Shown here one piece after another: positions 53,173-61,264 of a stretch of DNA of 64,000 bases. The translations under genes were made by a program, and so were the position numbers. Position 1 is the first letter of the stretch. Every line of letters starts with the position of its first letter. Below the pieces are notes generated by a model. The model made no database searches, had not been told where the DNA came from, and saw only the letters and a program-made list of their open reading frames with translations. The stretch comes from Devosia sp. YIM 151766 (GTDB lineage: Bacteria > Pseudomonadota > Alphaproteobacteria > Rhizobiales > Devosiaceae), in assembly GCF_030285925.1 (NCBI RefSeq), contig NZ_CP127251.1, positions 3,023,001 to 3,087,000 of the forward strand. Direction: 5' to 3'.

Positions 53173-54111
53173 ATGCAATCGCCCACTCCCTTCGCCCGGA
53201 TCGGAACACGCGGCAGCCCCCTTGCCCTTGCCCAGGCACGGCTGGTCCGCCAATTGCTCGCCGAGGCGCATGGCGTCGCCGAGGACGATATCGCCATCGA
53301 GGTCTTTTCCACCGGCGGCGACCGCAGCCAGTCGGAAAACACCACTTTGTCCGATATCGGCGGCAAGGGCGTCTTCACCAAGGAGATCGACGAGGCACTG
53401 CTTTCGGGCCGCGTGGATATCGGCGTCCATTCCAGCAAGGACGTGGCGACCGGCCTGCCGCCCGGCATGGTGCTGGCCGCCTTCCTCGAACGCGAGGATG
53501 TGCGCGACGCCTTCCTCTCGGTCAGCGTCAAGGGCATCGACAACCTGCCAGAGGGCGCCCGTTTCGGCACCTCGTCCATCCGCCGCGCCGCCCAGGCGAA
53601 GCGGTTGCGGCCGGACCTGCGCATCGTGCCGTTCCGCGGCAATGTGCATACCAGGCTGCAAAAGCTGCTCGATGGCGTCGCCGATGCCACCTTGCTGGCT
53701 CTGGCAGGGCTGAACCGGCTGGGCGAAGCGCATCGCGCCACCTCCATTCTCGATCCCGAGCATTTCATGCCGGCCCCGGCCCAGGGCGCCATCGGCATCG
53801 CCATCCGCGAAGGCGACCAGCACTTTGCCGATATCGTCGCTCCGCTCGACCACGCCCCGACCCATGCCGCCATTGCCGCCGAACGCGCCATGCTCGCCAT
53901 ATTGGATGGCTCCTGCCGCACCCCGGTCGGGGCACTGACGGCCCGCGACGGCGGCCTGCTGAGCCTGAAGGGCGAGATTCTCAGCCTTGACGGCCAGACC
54001 AGCTATCGGGCCGAGGCCCAAGGGAGCGATCCGCGCCAGCTCGGCGAACAGGTCGGCCGGGAGCTGTTGGCGCAGGCCGGTCCGGATTGGCTGAAGCGGT
54101 GGATGGCATGA
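53173..54111 (+). CDS. hemC: porphobilinogen deaminase (hydroxymethylbilane synthase)
   Basis: A 312-residue HemC. IGTRGSPLALAQARLVRQLL starts the fold, SDIGGKGVFTKEIDEALLSG, VHSSKDVATGLPPGM and GTSSIRRAAQAKRLRPDL follow, and the dipyrromethane cofactor Cys is in LDGSCRTPVGAL. It joins four porphobilinogens on the way to heme and corrins. The ATG at 53173 has CAGGA upstream. Its TGA overlaps the hemD ATG, so this is the start of the hemC-hemD-mic60-hemY operon. Confidence 0.96.
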   Translation: MQSPTPFARIGTRGSPLALAQARLVRQLLAEAHGVAEDDIAIEVFSTGGDRSQSENTTLSDIGGKGVFTKEIDEALLSGRVDIGVHSSKDVATGLPPGMVLAAFLEREDVRDAFLSVSVKGIDNLPEGARFGTSSIRRAAQAKRLRPDLRIVPFRGNVHTRLQKLLDGVADATLLALAGLNRLGEAHRATSILDPEHFMPAPAQGAIGIAIREGDQHFADIVAPLDHAPTHAAIAAERAMLAILDGSCRTPVGALTARDGGLLSLKGEILSLDGQTSYRAEAQGSDPRQLGEQVGRELLAQAGPDWLKRWMA

Positions 54112-54842
54112 TGCGCATGCTGGTGACGCGGCCGGAGCCCGATGCGCAGGCGACGCAGGAGCGGCTGGCGGCATTGGGAATTCCCTCGGCAATGGCGCCG
54201 CTGATGACGAGGCAGACGCTGGCGGCAAATCTGCCTATGGCCGAAGGCTTTGCCGCCATCGCCTTCACCAGTACCAACGCCCTGCGCGGCCTCGCGGATC
54301 TGGAAGCCTTGTCGCCCTTCCTCACCACGCCGGCCTTCGCTGTGGGCGATCGCACCGCCCATGAGGCCCGGCAATTGGGCTTCGTCTCGGTGACGCCCGC
54401 CGATGGCACGCTGGGATCGCTGGTCACCACCATCGCCCTGGCCCGGCTCGCCGGCCCGGTCTTCTATCCTGCCGGCAAGCATCTGAGCGGCGATCTCGCC
54501 CATGCCCTGGCGCCGCATGGCCTGATGGTGGTGACCACCCCGGTCTATGAAATGGTCGCCGAATCCCGCCTCGATCCCGAGATCGCGGCCGCCCTGTCGG
54601 CTGAGGATTTCGGCGCCGTTCTATTCTATTCCCGCCGCACCGCCGAGATTTTCTGCGCGCTGGCCGCCGCGAATCTCACGGACGCACAAAGACGCCGCCT
54701 GCCCATGCTGTGCCTGTCGGAAAATGTGGCCGCCCCGCTCATCGACAACCGCTTCAGCCGCATTCTTCTCGCCGACCATCCCAGCGAGGAAGCGATGATG
54801 GCGCTGGCACTGGCTTTTGCCCGCGAGCAAACTGGGCCATGA
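54108..54842 (+). CDS. hemD: uroporphyrinogen-III synthase
   Basis: A 244-residue HemD. It has the weakly conserved two-domain pattern: MLVTRPEPDAQATQERLAAL at the N-terminus, AIAFTSTNALRGLADLE, AFAVGDRTAHEARQLGFVSV, FYPAGKHLSGDLAHALAPHG, then VLFYSRRTAEIFCALAAANL. It closes and inverts ring D to give uroporphyrinogen III. The call rests on these motifs plus the position, ATGA-coupled to hemC. GAGGTAAGG after its end is the start signal of the mic60-like gene. Confidence 0.9.
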   Translation: MMRMLVTRPEPDAQATQERLAALGIPSAMAPLMTRQTLAANLPMAEGFAAIAFTSTNALRGLADLEALSPFLTTPAFAVGDRTAHEARQLGFVSVTPADGTLGSLVTTIALARLAGPVFYPAGKHLSGDLAHALAPHGLMVVTTPVYEMVAESRLDPEIAAALSAEDFGAVLFYSRRTAEIFCALAAANLTDAQRRRLPMLCLSENVAAPLIDNRFSRILLADHPSEEAMMALALAFAREQTGP

Positions 54843-54867
54843 TCGGAACGAGCAAGAGGTAAGGCCC

Positions 54868-56070
54868 ATGGCTGACAATCCCGGCAAGGACACGCCGCCC
54901 ACCGATCCCAAAGCCCAGGACAAGACCGGCCCGGTCAGGCCGCCGATCCTGGAAGGCACGGCCCGCGCCGCGCCGGGCGCCAAACCCGCCGATGCGAGCG
55001 TGAAAAGCAAGCCGCAGCCAACAAAGCCATCGGCCACGACCAAGCCCCGCGAACCGGATCGAGGTTCGGGCGCGCCGTGGATCGCCGGAATTCTGGGGGG
55101 CGCCATCGGTCTCGGCGCCGCCTATGGCCTGGCCTGGTTCGGCCTCTGGCCCAGCCCGGCACAGACCCCGCCGCCGGATCCACGCCTCGCCCAATTCGCC
55201 ACCGCCATTCCCGAATTGCAGACGACGACCGGCACGCTGCAAAGCGAACTGGCCACGCTCGGCAACCGCGTCGGCAATCTGCAATCCGACATCGCGGCCC
55301 TGCCGGCCCCGGGCCAGCAAACCGACATTGGCGATCTTGCCGAACGGCTTGCGGACCTGTCCGCGCGATTCGAGGCCTTGCCGGCCGGTCCGGCGCCCGG
55401 AGAAGGCGAAGGCCAGAACGCCGCCGCGATTGCCGCGCTCGAAACTCAATTGGCAGAATTGCGCCAGGAGGCCAGCGAGACGACCACCAGGCTCGCCGAC
55501 AATGAAAGCCGCATCTCCGCATTGGCCGAGGCGGCCAGTGCCAGCGCGTCGGCAACGGACCAGACCGCCCAATTGCCGCTGATCTTCTCCAGTCTGGAAA
55601 GCGCTTTCCTGTCCGGCCGCCCCTATACCGCCGAATTGGCGGCGCTGCGCCGGACCTGGCCGGAGACATCAATTCCCGAAATGGTTGCCGCTGCTGCCAC
55701 CGGAGGCTTGCCGCGGCCCGACGAGGTGGCGCGGCGTCTCAACCAGGTGGTGCCCGACATGCTGGCCGGTCGGCCCGCCAATGCCGGGGCCGATTGGCAG
55801 GACGGCGCCATGGACTGGCTGCGCGGCATCGTGGCGATGCGGCCCGCCGGCGAGATCGAGGGCGACGGTCCGGAAGCCATCGTGACCCAGCTCGAGGCGG
55901 CCATGGCGCGGCGCGACTTCCGCGCCGCCCAATCGGCGCTGAGCGCCCTGCCTGCCGCCATGAGCGCCGCCGCCGGACCGGTCGCGGACGACATCGCCGC
56001 CCTGGCGGAGGCCGAAGCCTTCCTCGCCAGTCTGCGCAGCCTGGCGCTCGGCACGGGGAGCGGCGCATGA
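54868..56070 (+). CDS. mitofilin (Mic60)-like membrane protein
   Basis: A 400-residue protein with a low-complexity N-terminus (about 1-68, rich in Pro, Lys and Ala) and one membrane segment at about 70-94 (APWIAGILGGAIGLGAAYGL). A helical, coiled-coil-prone region follows at about 110-270 (IAALETQLAELRQEASETTT), and a C-terminal mitofilin-like domain covers 280-400. Alphaproteobacterial Mic60 is known to sit in the heme operon between hemD and hemY and to bend the inner membrane. Sequence conservation is low, so the call leans on architecture and neighbours. Its end overlaps hemY as ATGA. Confidence 0.82.
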   Translation: MADNPGKDTPPTDPKAQDKTGPVRPPILEGTARAAPGAKPADASVKSKPQPTKPSATTKPREPDRGSGAPWIAGILGGAIGLGAAYGLAWFGLWPSPAQTPPPDPRLAQFATAIPELQTTTGTLQSELATLGNRVGNLQSDIAALPAPGQQTDIGDLAERLADLSARFEALPAGPAPGEGEGQNAAAIAALETQLAELRQEASETTTRLADNESRISALAEAASASASATDQTAQLPLIFSSLESAFLSGRPYTAELAALRRTWPETSIPEMVAAAATGGLPRPDEVARRLNQVVPDMLAGRPANAGADWQDGAMDWLRGIVAMRPAGEIEGDGPEAIVTQLEAAMARRDFRAAQSALSALPAAMSAAAGPVADDIAALAEAEAFLASLRSLALGTGSGA

Positions 56071-57452
56071 TCCGTCTCGCCTCCTGGATCATCGGCAGCC
56101 TCGCCATTGCCGCCCTTGCCGCCTGGGTCATCTCCCTGCCCGGTACGCTGATTCTGGAAATTGCCGGCCAGCGCCTGCAACCGCGCCTCGGCACCGCAAT
56201 CGTCATTCTGCTGCTGGGCGCGGCGCTGATCATCGCCGTCTGGGCCGTGCTGCGCCGCATCATCGGCGCGCCGAAAGCCATGGCGCGCCGCCGCGCCGCC
56301 AAACGCCGCGAACAGGGCGTCGAGGCCCTTTCCGACGCCATCATCGCCCTCCAGGCCGGCGATCCGGCCCGGGCCCGCATCATGGCCCGCGAAGCCCAGG
56401 CCCGCCTGTCCGACAGCAGCGCCGCAAAACTGCTCGAAGCCCGGGCCGATCTGGCCCTGGGCGACATGCCCGCCGCCCGCGAGCATTATCGCGCTCTTAT
56501 CGCCAGCGAGAGAACCGCCGTGGCCGCTCTGACCGGTCTCTATGACCAGGCCCGGGCCCAGAACCGGCCGGAAGCGGCCCTGACCTTTGCCCGCAAGACC
56601 CTAGCCCTGGCGCCGAGCAGCGATTGGGCCGCCGAGGCCGTGTTCGGCGATCTGGCGCGGCGCGGCCAATGGGCCGAAGCGGTGGCCATGGTCAATGCCG
56701 AAGCCGCCGGCACCCGGGAAGAAAAGGCCCGCAAGCGCCGCCGCCAGGCCGTCATCGAAACCGCCCGCGCCCGCGAAAATGAGACCACCGAGCCCAATGC
56801 CGCGCTCGACCACGCGCTGACCGCGCTGAAATTGCTGCCCGATTTCGTACCCGCCGCCCTGATCGCGGCCCGCATCTATACCAATCGCGGCGAAACCCGT
56901 CGGGCGCAAAGCCTGTTGCGGCGCATCTGGCGCGCCACCGGCCATCCCGATATCGCCGCGCTCTATGCCCATGCGCAACCCGGCGCCTCGGCGGTCGAAC
57001 GGCTGAAACGCCTGCGCGAAATCGTCGAACTGCCGCCGCCCCACCGCGCCGCTGGCATGGCTTTGGCCGGCGCCGCCATCGATGCCTATGACTGGCCGCT
57101 GGCCCGCGAAGCCCTGTTGCCCTTTGCCGGAGCCGATGCCACGCAGGGCGTCGCCAGCCTGATGGCCGAGATCGAGGAAGGCCAGAGCGGCGACCAGGGC
57201 AAGGCCCGTGAATGGCTGGCCCGCGCCGTGCGCGCGCCCCGGGATCCGGCATGGACCGCCGATAATATCGTCAGCGACGAATGGGAGCCGATTTCCCCGC
57301 TCACCGGGCGGCTGGATGCGTTCGAATGGAAAGTGCCGGTAGCCAGCAACAAAAGTCCGGCCCCGCTTGCGGCGGCCACCAGCGGCTCCGTGCCGGCTTT
57401 GTTGTCGACACCCGCTCCCTTGCCCCTTGCGCCGACCGAAAACGACCAGTAA
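56067..57452 (+). CDS. hemY: HemY-family TPR membrane protein
   Basis: A 461-residue HemY_N-type protein. Two N-terminal membrane segments (about 6-27 and 43-64), WVISLPGTLILEIAGQRLQP between them, and a basic stretch APKAMARRRAAKRREQGVEA precede a TPR region (about 85-380), such as ARADLALGDMPAAREHYRAL. The C-terminal LDAFEWKVPV is family-typical. It is named for the heme operon, but has no shown enzymatic role and is not the oxidase also called HemY in Gram-positive bacteria. It is co-translated with the mic60-like gene and ends 36 bases before tRNA-Thr. Confidence 0.88.
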   Translation: MIRLASWIIGSLAIAALAAWVISLPGTLILEIAGQRLQPRLGTAIVILLLGAALIIAVWAVLRRIIGAPKAMARRRAAKRREQGVEALSDAIIALQAGDPARARIMAREAQARLSDSSAAKLLEARADLALGDMPAAREHYRALIASERTAVAALTGLYDQARAQNRPEAALTFARKTLALAPSSDWAAEAVFGDLARRGQWAEAVAMVNAEAAGTREEKARKRRRQAVIETARARENETTEPNAALDHALTALKLLPDFVPAALIAARIYTNRGETRRAQSLLRRIWRATGHPDIAALYAHAQPGASAVERLKRLREIVELPPPHRAAGMALAGAAIDAYDWPLAREALLPFAGADATQGVASLMAEIEEGQSGDQGKAREWLARAVRAPRDPAWTADNIVSDEWEPISPLTGRLDAFEWKVPVASNKSPAPLAAATSGSVPALLSTPAPLPLAPTENDQ

Positions 57453-57488
57453 AAGACCCGCCATCCGTTAGGGGCCACCCCCTTCGGC

Positions 57489-57564
57489 GCCGCTTTAGCT
57501 CAGTTGGTAGAGCACATCATTCGTAATGATGGGGTCAGGTGTTCGAGTCACCTAAGCGGCACCA
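57489..57564 (+). tRNA. tRNA-Thr (anticodon CGT), CCA encoded
   Basis: The 76-base cloverleaf folds fully. Acceptor GCCGCTT pairs with AAGCGGC, the D stem is GCTC/GAGC with loop AGTTGGTA, and the anticodon stem is CATCA/TGATG with loop TTCGTAA. The T stem AGGTG/CACCT has loop TTCGAGT; the discriminator is A, followed by an encoded CCA. The anticodon CGT reads ACG (Thr). TTTTCTT follows and may help termination. No integrase or attachment-site repeat is seen beside it. Confidence 0.97.
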
Positions 57565-57570
57565 CTTTTC

Positions 57571-58332
57571 TTATTCGACCCGTTCCATCAATTCGAGCCG
57601 TTGTGCCTGCCGCGCCGATGGCGCGATGGCGATGAGGTCGGGCTGTTTCGTGCCGAACAGGGCGGCGCGTTCCTCGGGAAGCGACATGAAGAAGGGATAG
57701 CGATCCGCCACGCGGTCGCGGATGGCTGGCACTTCGGCGGCGTAAAGCTGCATGGGAAAGGCGAGATTGGCGTAGCTGCGCTCCTCGCCCAGGGGCTTCG
57801 CGCCGAATACCCGCTTGTAGAAGGCGGTATGTTCGGGCCTGACGGCGGACATGCAATAGCGGACAGGGAAATATTCGCAGGCCATGGCGGCAAGCCGCAA
57901 TGTCAGATAGGGCAGGGCCGGATAGGCCAGCGACAAATCGAAATCGGCGGTGAAGCGGCCGGGATCGATAAAATTCTTGCCGCTATCCAGAAGCGGCTGC
58001 AACACGTCGGGCCAGACCGACATGCAGGGCGAATAAGGCTGTTCGGGCGTGACGACGTGAAAACGCAGCGAGCTGGCCAATTGGCCATCGATATAGACGC
58101 CGAAGCAATAGCAATTGGGCAGGTCGTCGAATTCGTCCCTTGTGACCTGCTGGGAATTGACCGGGATGAAATCTTCGCGCCGATAGGCTTCGTAGCGCAA
58201 CCGATAGACCGGATCGAATTGCTCATCGGAGCTGACCCGCCGATAGCGCACAAGATCGAGCAGATCGAGCAACGTCGTGGCAAAACGCGAATTGGCGCTG
58301 GTTTCAGCAGATTTGGCCGCACTCATGAACAT
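57571..58332 (-). CDS. FeeM-like N-acyltransferase (GNAT / autoinducer-synthase fold)
   Basis: A 253-residue protein of the N-acyl amino acid synthase FeeM / PEP-CTERM-associated acyltransferase group. PVYRLRYEAYRREDFIPVNS, NCYCFGVYIDGQLASSLRFH, FIDPGRFTADF and the RYCMSAVRPEHTAFYKRVFG block are characteristic. FeeM joins long-chain acyl groups to amino acids. No partner acyl-carrier or exosortase genes are visible. ATGTTCATG gives two possible starts (58332 or 58326). It is convergent with tRNA-Thr and lies 129 bases from the GGDEF-EAL gene on the same strand. Confidence 0.75.
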   Translation of the reverse strand: MFMSAAKSAETSANSRFATTLLDLLDLVRYRRVSSDEQFDPVYRLRYEAYRREDFIPVNSQQVTRDEFDDLPNCYCFGVYIDGQLASSLRFHVVTPEQPYSPCMSVWPDVLQPLLDSGKNFIDPGRFTADFDLSLAYPALPYLTLRLAAMACEYFPVRYCMSAVRPEHTAFYKRVFGAKPLGEERSYANLAFPMQLYAAEVPAIRDRVADRYPFFMSLPEERAALFGTKQPDLIAIAPSARQAQRLELMERVE

Positions 58333-58461
58333 TGCCCCATAGTCCAGAAGGCATATTAACCCTCTGTTAGGGATAACCGCATTGGGAAAATAGCCCGGCT
58401 GGCGCCAAATACCCGAGGCAGGGGCTGAATTTTACTGAAAAATCAGCGAGTTAATCGAATG

Positions 58462-60756
58462 TTAACCATGTAGGCGATTTTCGGCATGGCGGTTGGACGT
58501 CTTGCCGTTGAAGCGCTCGATCAGTTCGGCAATGTCTTTGGCCGGCAGGGGGCGGCTGAAGAAATAGCCCTGGACTTGCTGAACGCTGGTCTGGCTCAGC
58601 ATGACATTGAGCTGTTCCTCGGTCTCGACCCCCTCGGCCACCACCTTCAAATCGAGATCCCGGCCCAGTCGCGCCACATTGGCCAAGAGCCGCAGGGCGC
58701 GCGGGTCGTCGGCAATGTCGGCCACGAAGGAGCGATCGATCTTGAGCTTGGTAAAGGGCAGCGCGCTGAGATAGCTCAGCGAGGAATAGCCGGTGCCGAA
58801 ATCGTCCAGCGCGATGGCGATGCCGCGATCGGCGAGCGCCTGCAACACGCTGCCGGCCAGGTCGCGCTCCTCGATGACGGCAGTCTCGGTCACCTCGATT
58901 TCGAAGCGCTCCGGCGGCAGGCCGGATTGCCGCAGCGCCCGGTCGACCAAGGCCGGCAGATCGATGCCGCGGAAATCACGCGCCGAAACGTTGACGCCGA
59001 CCCCAACCGAGCTGGCCCAGCAACTGCATTCGCGCGTCGCATTCTCGACCACCCAGGCGGTGATGTCGGAGATCAGTCCCATTTCTTCGGCCAGCGGAAT
59101 GAAGATCGCCGGCGCGATCGGGCCGAGCTCGGCATGCGTCCAGCGCGCCAGCGCCTCGCAGCTCATCACCTTGCGCGTCGAAATATCGAGCAGCGGCTGG
59201 AAGGCCAGGCTCAACTGGCCAGCCGCCACGGCATCGCGCAGATCGGCCTTGAGGCGCTGTCTATAATGGTAGTCGATATCCATCTGGGCATGGAAAATCT
59301 GGCTGCGGGCCTTGCCTTCCGTCTTGGCGGCATTGAGCGCCAGGTCCGCCTTGGTCATCAGCTCTTCCAGATCGTCCTGGCTGGCCGGGCTATGCACCAC
59401 GCCGATACTGATTCGGACCGGCAGGTCGATGCCATTGAGCATGAAGGACGTATCGAAAGCGGCCAGCGCCTGCTCTGCCGCGCTCCGACCCTTGGCGTGG
59501 TCCGCCGCGCATAGGGCGATGAATTCGTCGCCGCCCAGCCGCGCCAGCAGAACCTCGTCCGGCAGCGCCGCGCTCAGGCGGTCGGCGGTCTGGCGCAGCA
59601 ATTCGTCGCCGACCACATGGCCGAAACTGTCATTGACGTGTTTGAATTCATCGATGTCGATGATCATCAGGGTGCTGGGCAGACCCATCTCGGCCCGCAT
59701 CTGCAAATGCTCCGCCGCCAATGTGTTGAAATGGCTGCGATTGGGCAGGCCGGTAAGCGTGTCGTGCCGGGCAATGAAATTGATGCGCTCTTCGGCCAGC
59801 ATGCGCTCGGTAATGTCTTCAAAGAGCAGCACCGTCCTTTGTTGACCCGAACTGACCGTGACCTCGAAACAGGGCCCTTCATGGATCGAGAACAGCACCT
59901 TGCCGGAGCCGCGCTCATCGATGATTTTCCTCAACCGGGCTACCGCGATTTTCGGCACCAGAGCGCGCGCGCCCAATGTTTCGAGCACCGGTCCGAAAGG
60001 TTGGCCAGCGAGTTTGCCGATTTCGAGCGAAGTAAAGATCTGCACCGCCCGATCATTGGCCAGGGTGATGGTGCCGTTTTCATCGAGCATGCACAGACCA
60101 TGCTCGAGCGTGGTGATGGCGATGTCGAATTCGGCGGCGAGACGGGAGACCTCCACGCGGCCATGCACGGCGGAGAGCAGCAGCGCCCGCACATCGCCCG
60201 CCATCTTGCGATAGCTGATGAGCAACAGGATCAGCATGGCCGCCAAGAGCTGGTGGTAGAAATTGCCGCGGAAGATCATGGCGATCCAGAGCGGCACCGA
60301 CAGCGAGACGATCTGGATGGTGAGCAGCCTGTCGAGGCCGAAATTGCGGGCGACCAGGCCCACGGTGGAGGCGATGGTCAGGGTGCAGCTCGCCAGTTCG
60401 GCAAAGGGATCGCGCACCACCAGGATGGCCACCAGGCACCAGATGCCGTGGGTGAACGCCACCAGCGCGCCGCCGATCAGCGCCCGATTTTCCCAGCGTT
60501 CGGCCGCTTCGGCGTCGTCGTCGCCAATGCCGGCGCGCCAGAAAGCCTGCATGTTGTAAAACCGGATCAGTCCGACCACCAGCAGCGCGGCCGCCACCAC
60601 GAGCAGGATCGGCGCCTCTGCCTGGAAAGACGAGATCGCGGCCACTGCGGCACTGGAAATGGCGCCAAGCAGCATGGCGCCCCGTTCACTATAGACCGAA
60701 CGGATAATGGACACATAGTCCAAGGCCGGCATGGTTTTTCTGGCAGAGGTCAGCAC
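58462..60756 (-). CDS. membrane-bound GGDEF-EAL c-di-GMP signalling protein with PAS domain
   Basis: A 764-residue protein. Five or so N-terminal membrane segments span about residues 28-185. A PAS-like domain follows (about 205-320, with LCMLDENGTITLANDRAVQI). The GGDEF domain is intact (LGGDEF near 408-412, RHDTLTGLPNRSHF before it). The EAL domain is also intact (CEALARW near 534, EVTET, DDFGTGYSSLSYL near 650, EGVETEEQ). No RxxD inhibitory site is seen before GGDEF. Both cyclase and phosphodiesterase residues are kept, so it could make or break c-di-GMP. It sits upstream of the FeeM-like gene on the same strand. Confidence 0.93.
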   Translation of the reverse strand: MLTSARKTMPALDYVSIIRSVYSERGAMLLGAISSAAVAAISSFQAEAPILLVVAAALLVVGLIRFYNMQAFWRAGIGDDDAEAAERWENRALIGGALVAFTHGIWCLVAILVVRDPFAELASCTLTIASTVGLVARNFGLDRLLTIQIVSLSVPLWIAMIFRGNFYHQLLAAMLILLLISYRKMAGDVRALLLSAVHGRVEVSRLAAEFDIAITTLEHGLCMLDENGTITLANDRAVQIFTSLEIGKLAGQPFGPVLETLGARALVPKIAVARLRKIIDERGSGKVLFSIHEGPCFEVTVSSGQQRTVLLFEDITERMLAEERINFIARHDTLTGLPNRSHFNTLAAEHLQMRAEMGLPSTLMIIDIDEFKHVNDSFGHVVGDELLRQTADRLSAALPDEVLLARLGGDEFIALCAADHAKGRSAAEQALAAFDTSFMLNGIDLPVRISIGVVHSPASQDDLEELMTKADLALNAAKTEGKARSQIFHAQMDIDYHYRQRLKADLRDAVAAGQLSLAFQPLLDISTRKVMSCEALARWTHAELGPIAPAIFIPLAEEMGLISDITAWVVENATRECSCWASSVGVGVNVSARDFRGIDLPALVDRALRQSGLPPERFEIEVTETAVIEERDLAGSVLQALADRGIAIALDDFGTGYSSLSYLSALPFTKLKIDRSFVADIADDPRALRLLANVARLGRDLDLKVVAEGVETEEQLNVMLSQTSVQQVQGYFFSRPLPAKDIAELIERFNGKTSNRHAENRLHG

Positions 60757-60950
60757 AGAATTTTCCCCGTTACTGCGCTATTGGGCGCATAAGCCCTTAA
60801 CAAGCTCTTGCCCGGAGCCGCCGATCCGGGTCGGAGTCGGCTTGTAGGCTAAACGGCTGGTTAATGCCGGCATGCCGGGTCAGCCGCAGCTTTTCTTCCG
60901 GTCAATCGTTCTTGCTTGGCCGCATCAAGGATTTCGTCGAGGAGGAAGAC

Positions 60951-61241
60951 ATGGCTGAAAAATTATCGGCAGAGGCGCGCAACCTGGCTCTGGCCCGGCT
61001 TGCGGACTGGTCCCATGACGCTGCGAGTGACGCCATCATTCGCGAATTCCGCTTCAAGGATTTTTCTCAAAGCTTCGCCTTCATGACGCGCGTGGCATTA
61101 TTGGCGGAGAAGGCGGCCCATCATCCCGAATGGTCCAATGTCTATAACCAGGTCCGCATTGTCTTATCCACGCATGATGCGGGCGGATTGAGCCAGAAGG
61201 ATATCGATCTGGCCCACAGCATCGATGCGCTTCTTGACTGA
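60951..61241 (+). CDS. phhB: 4a-hydroxytetrahydrobiopterin dehydratase
   Basis: A 96-residue pterin-4a-carbinolamine dehydratase of normal length. The active-site block [20 protein letters not shown] with the two His, and [20 protein letters not shown], match the signature. It recycles tetrahydrobiopterin used by phenylalanine hydroxylase, or has a related pterin/molybdopterin role; no hydroxylase gene lies in the window. GGAGGAAGAC precedes the ATG at 60951; an ATG at 60864 lacks one. It is convergent with dnaE2. Confidence 0.95.
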   Translation: MAEKLSAEARNLALARLADWSHDAASDAIIREFRFKDFSQSFAFMTRVALLAEKAAHHPEWSNVYNQVRIVLSTHDAGGLSQKDIDLAHSIDALLD

Positions 61242-61264
61242 GCATTGGGTGAAATCCTTCGTCC

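Noticed and set aside
57489..57564. tRNA-Thr as the attachment site of an integrated element
   Set aside because: No integrase gene or direct repeat of the tRNA 3' end is visible within the window; both sides are ordinary genes.
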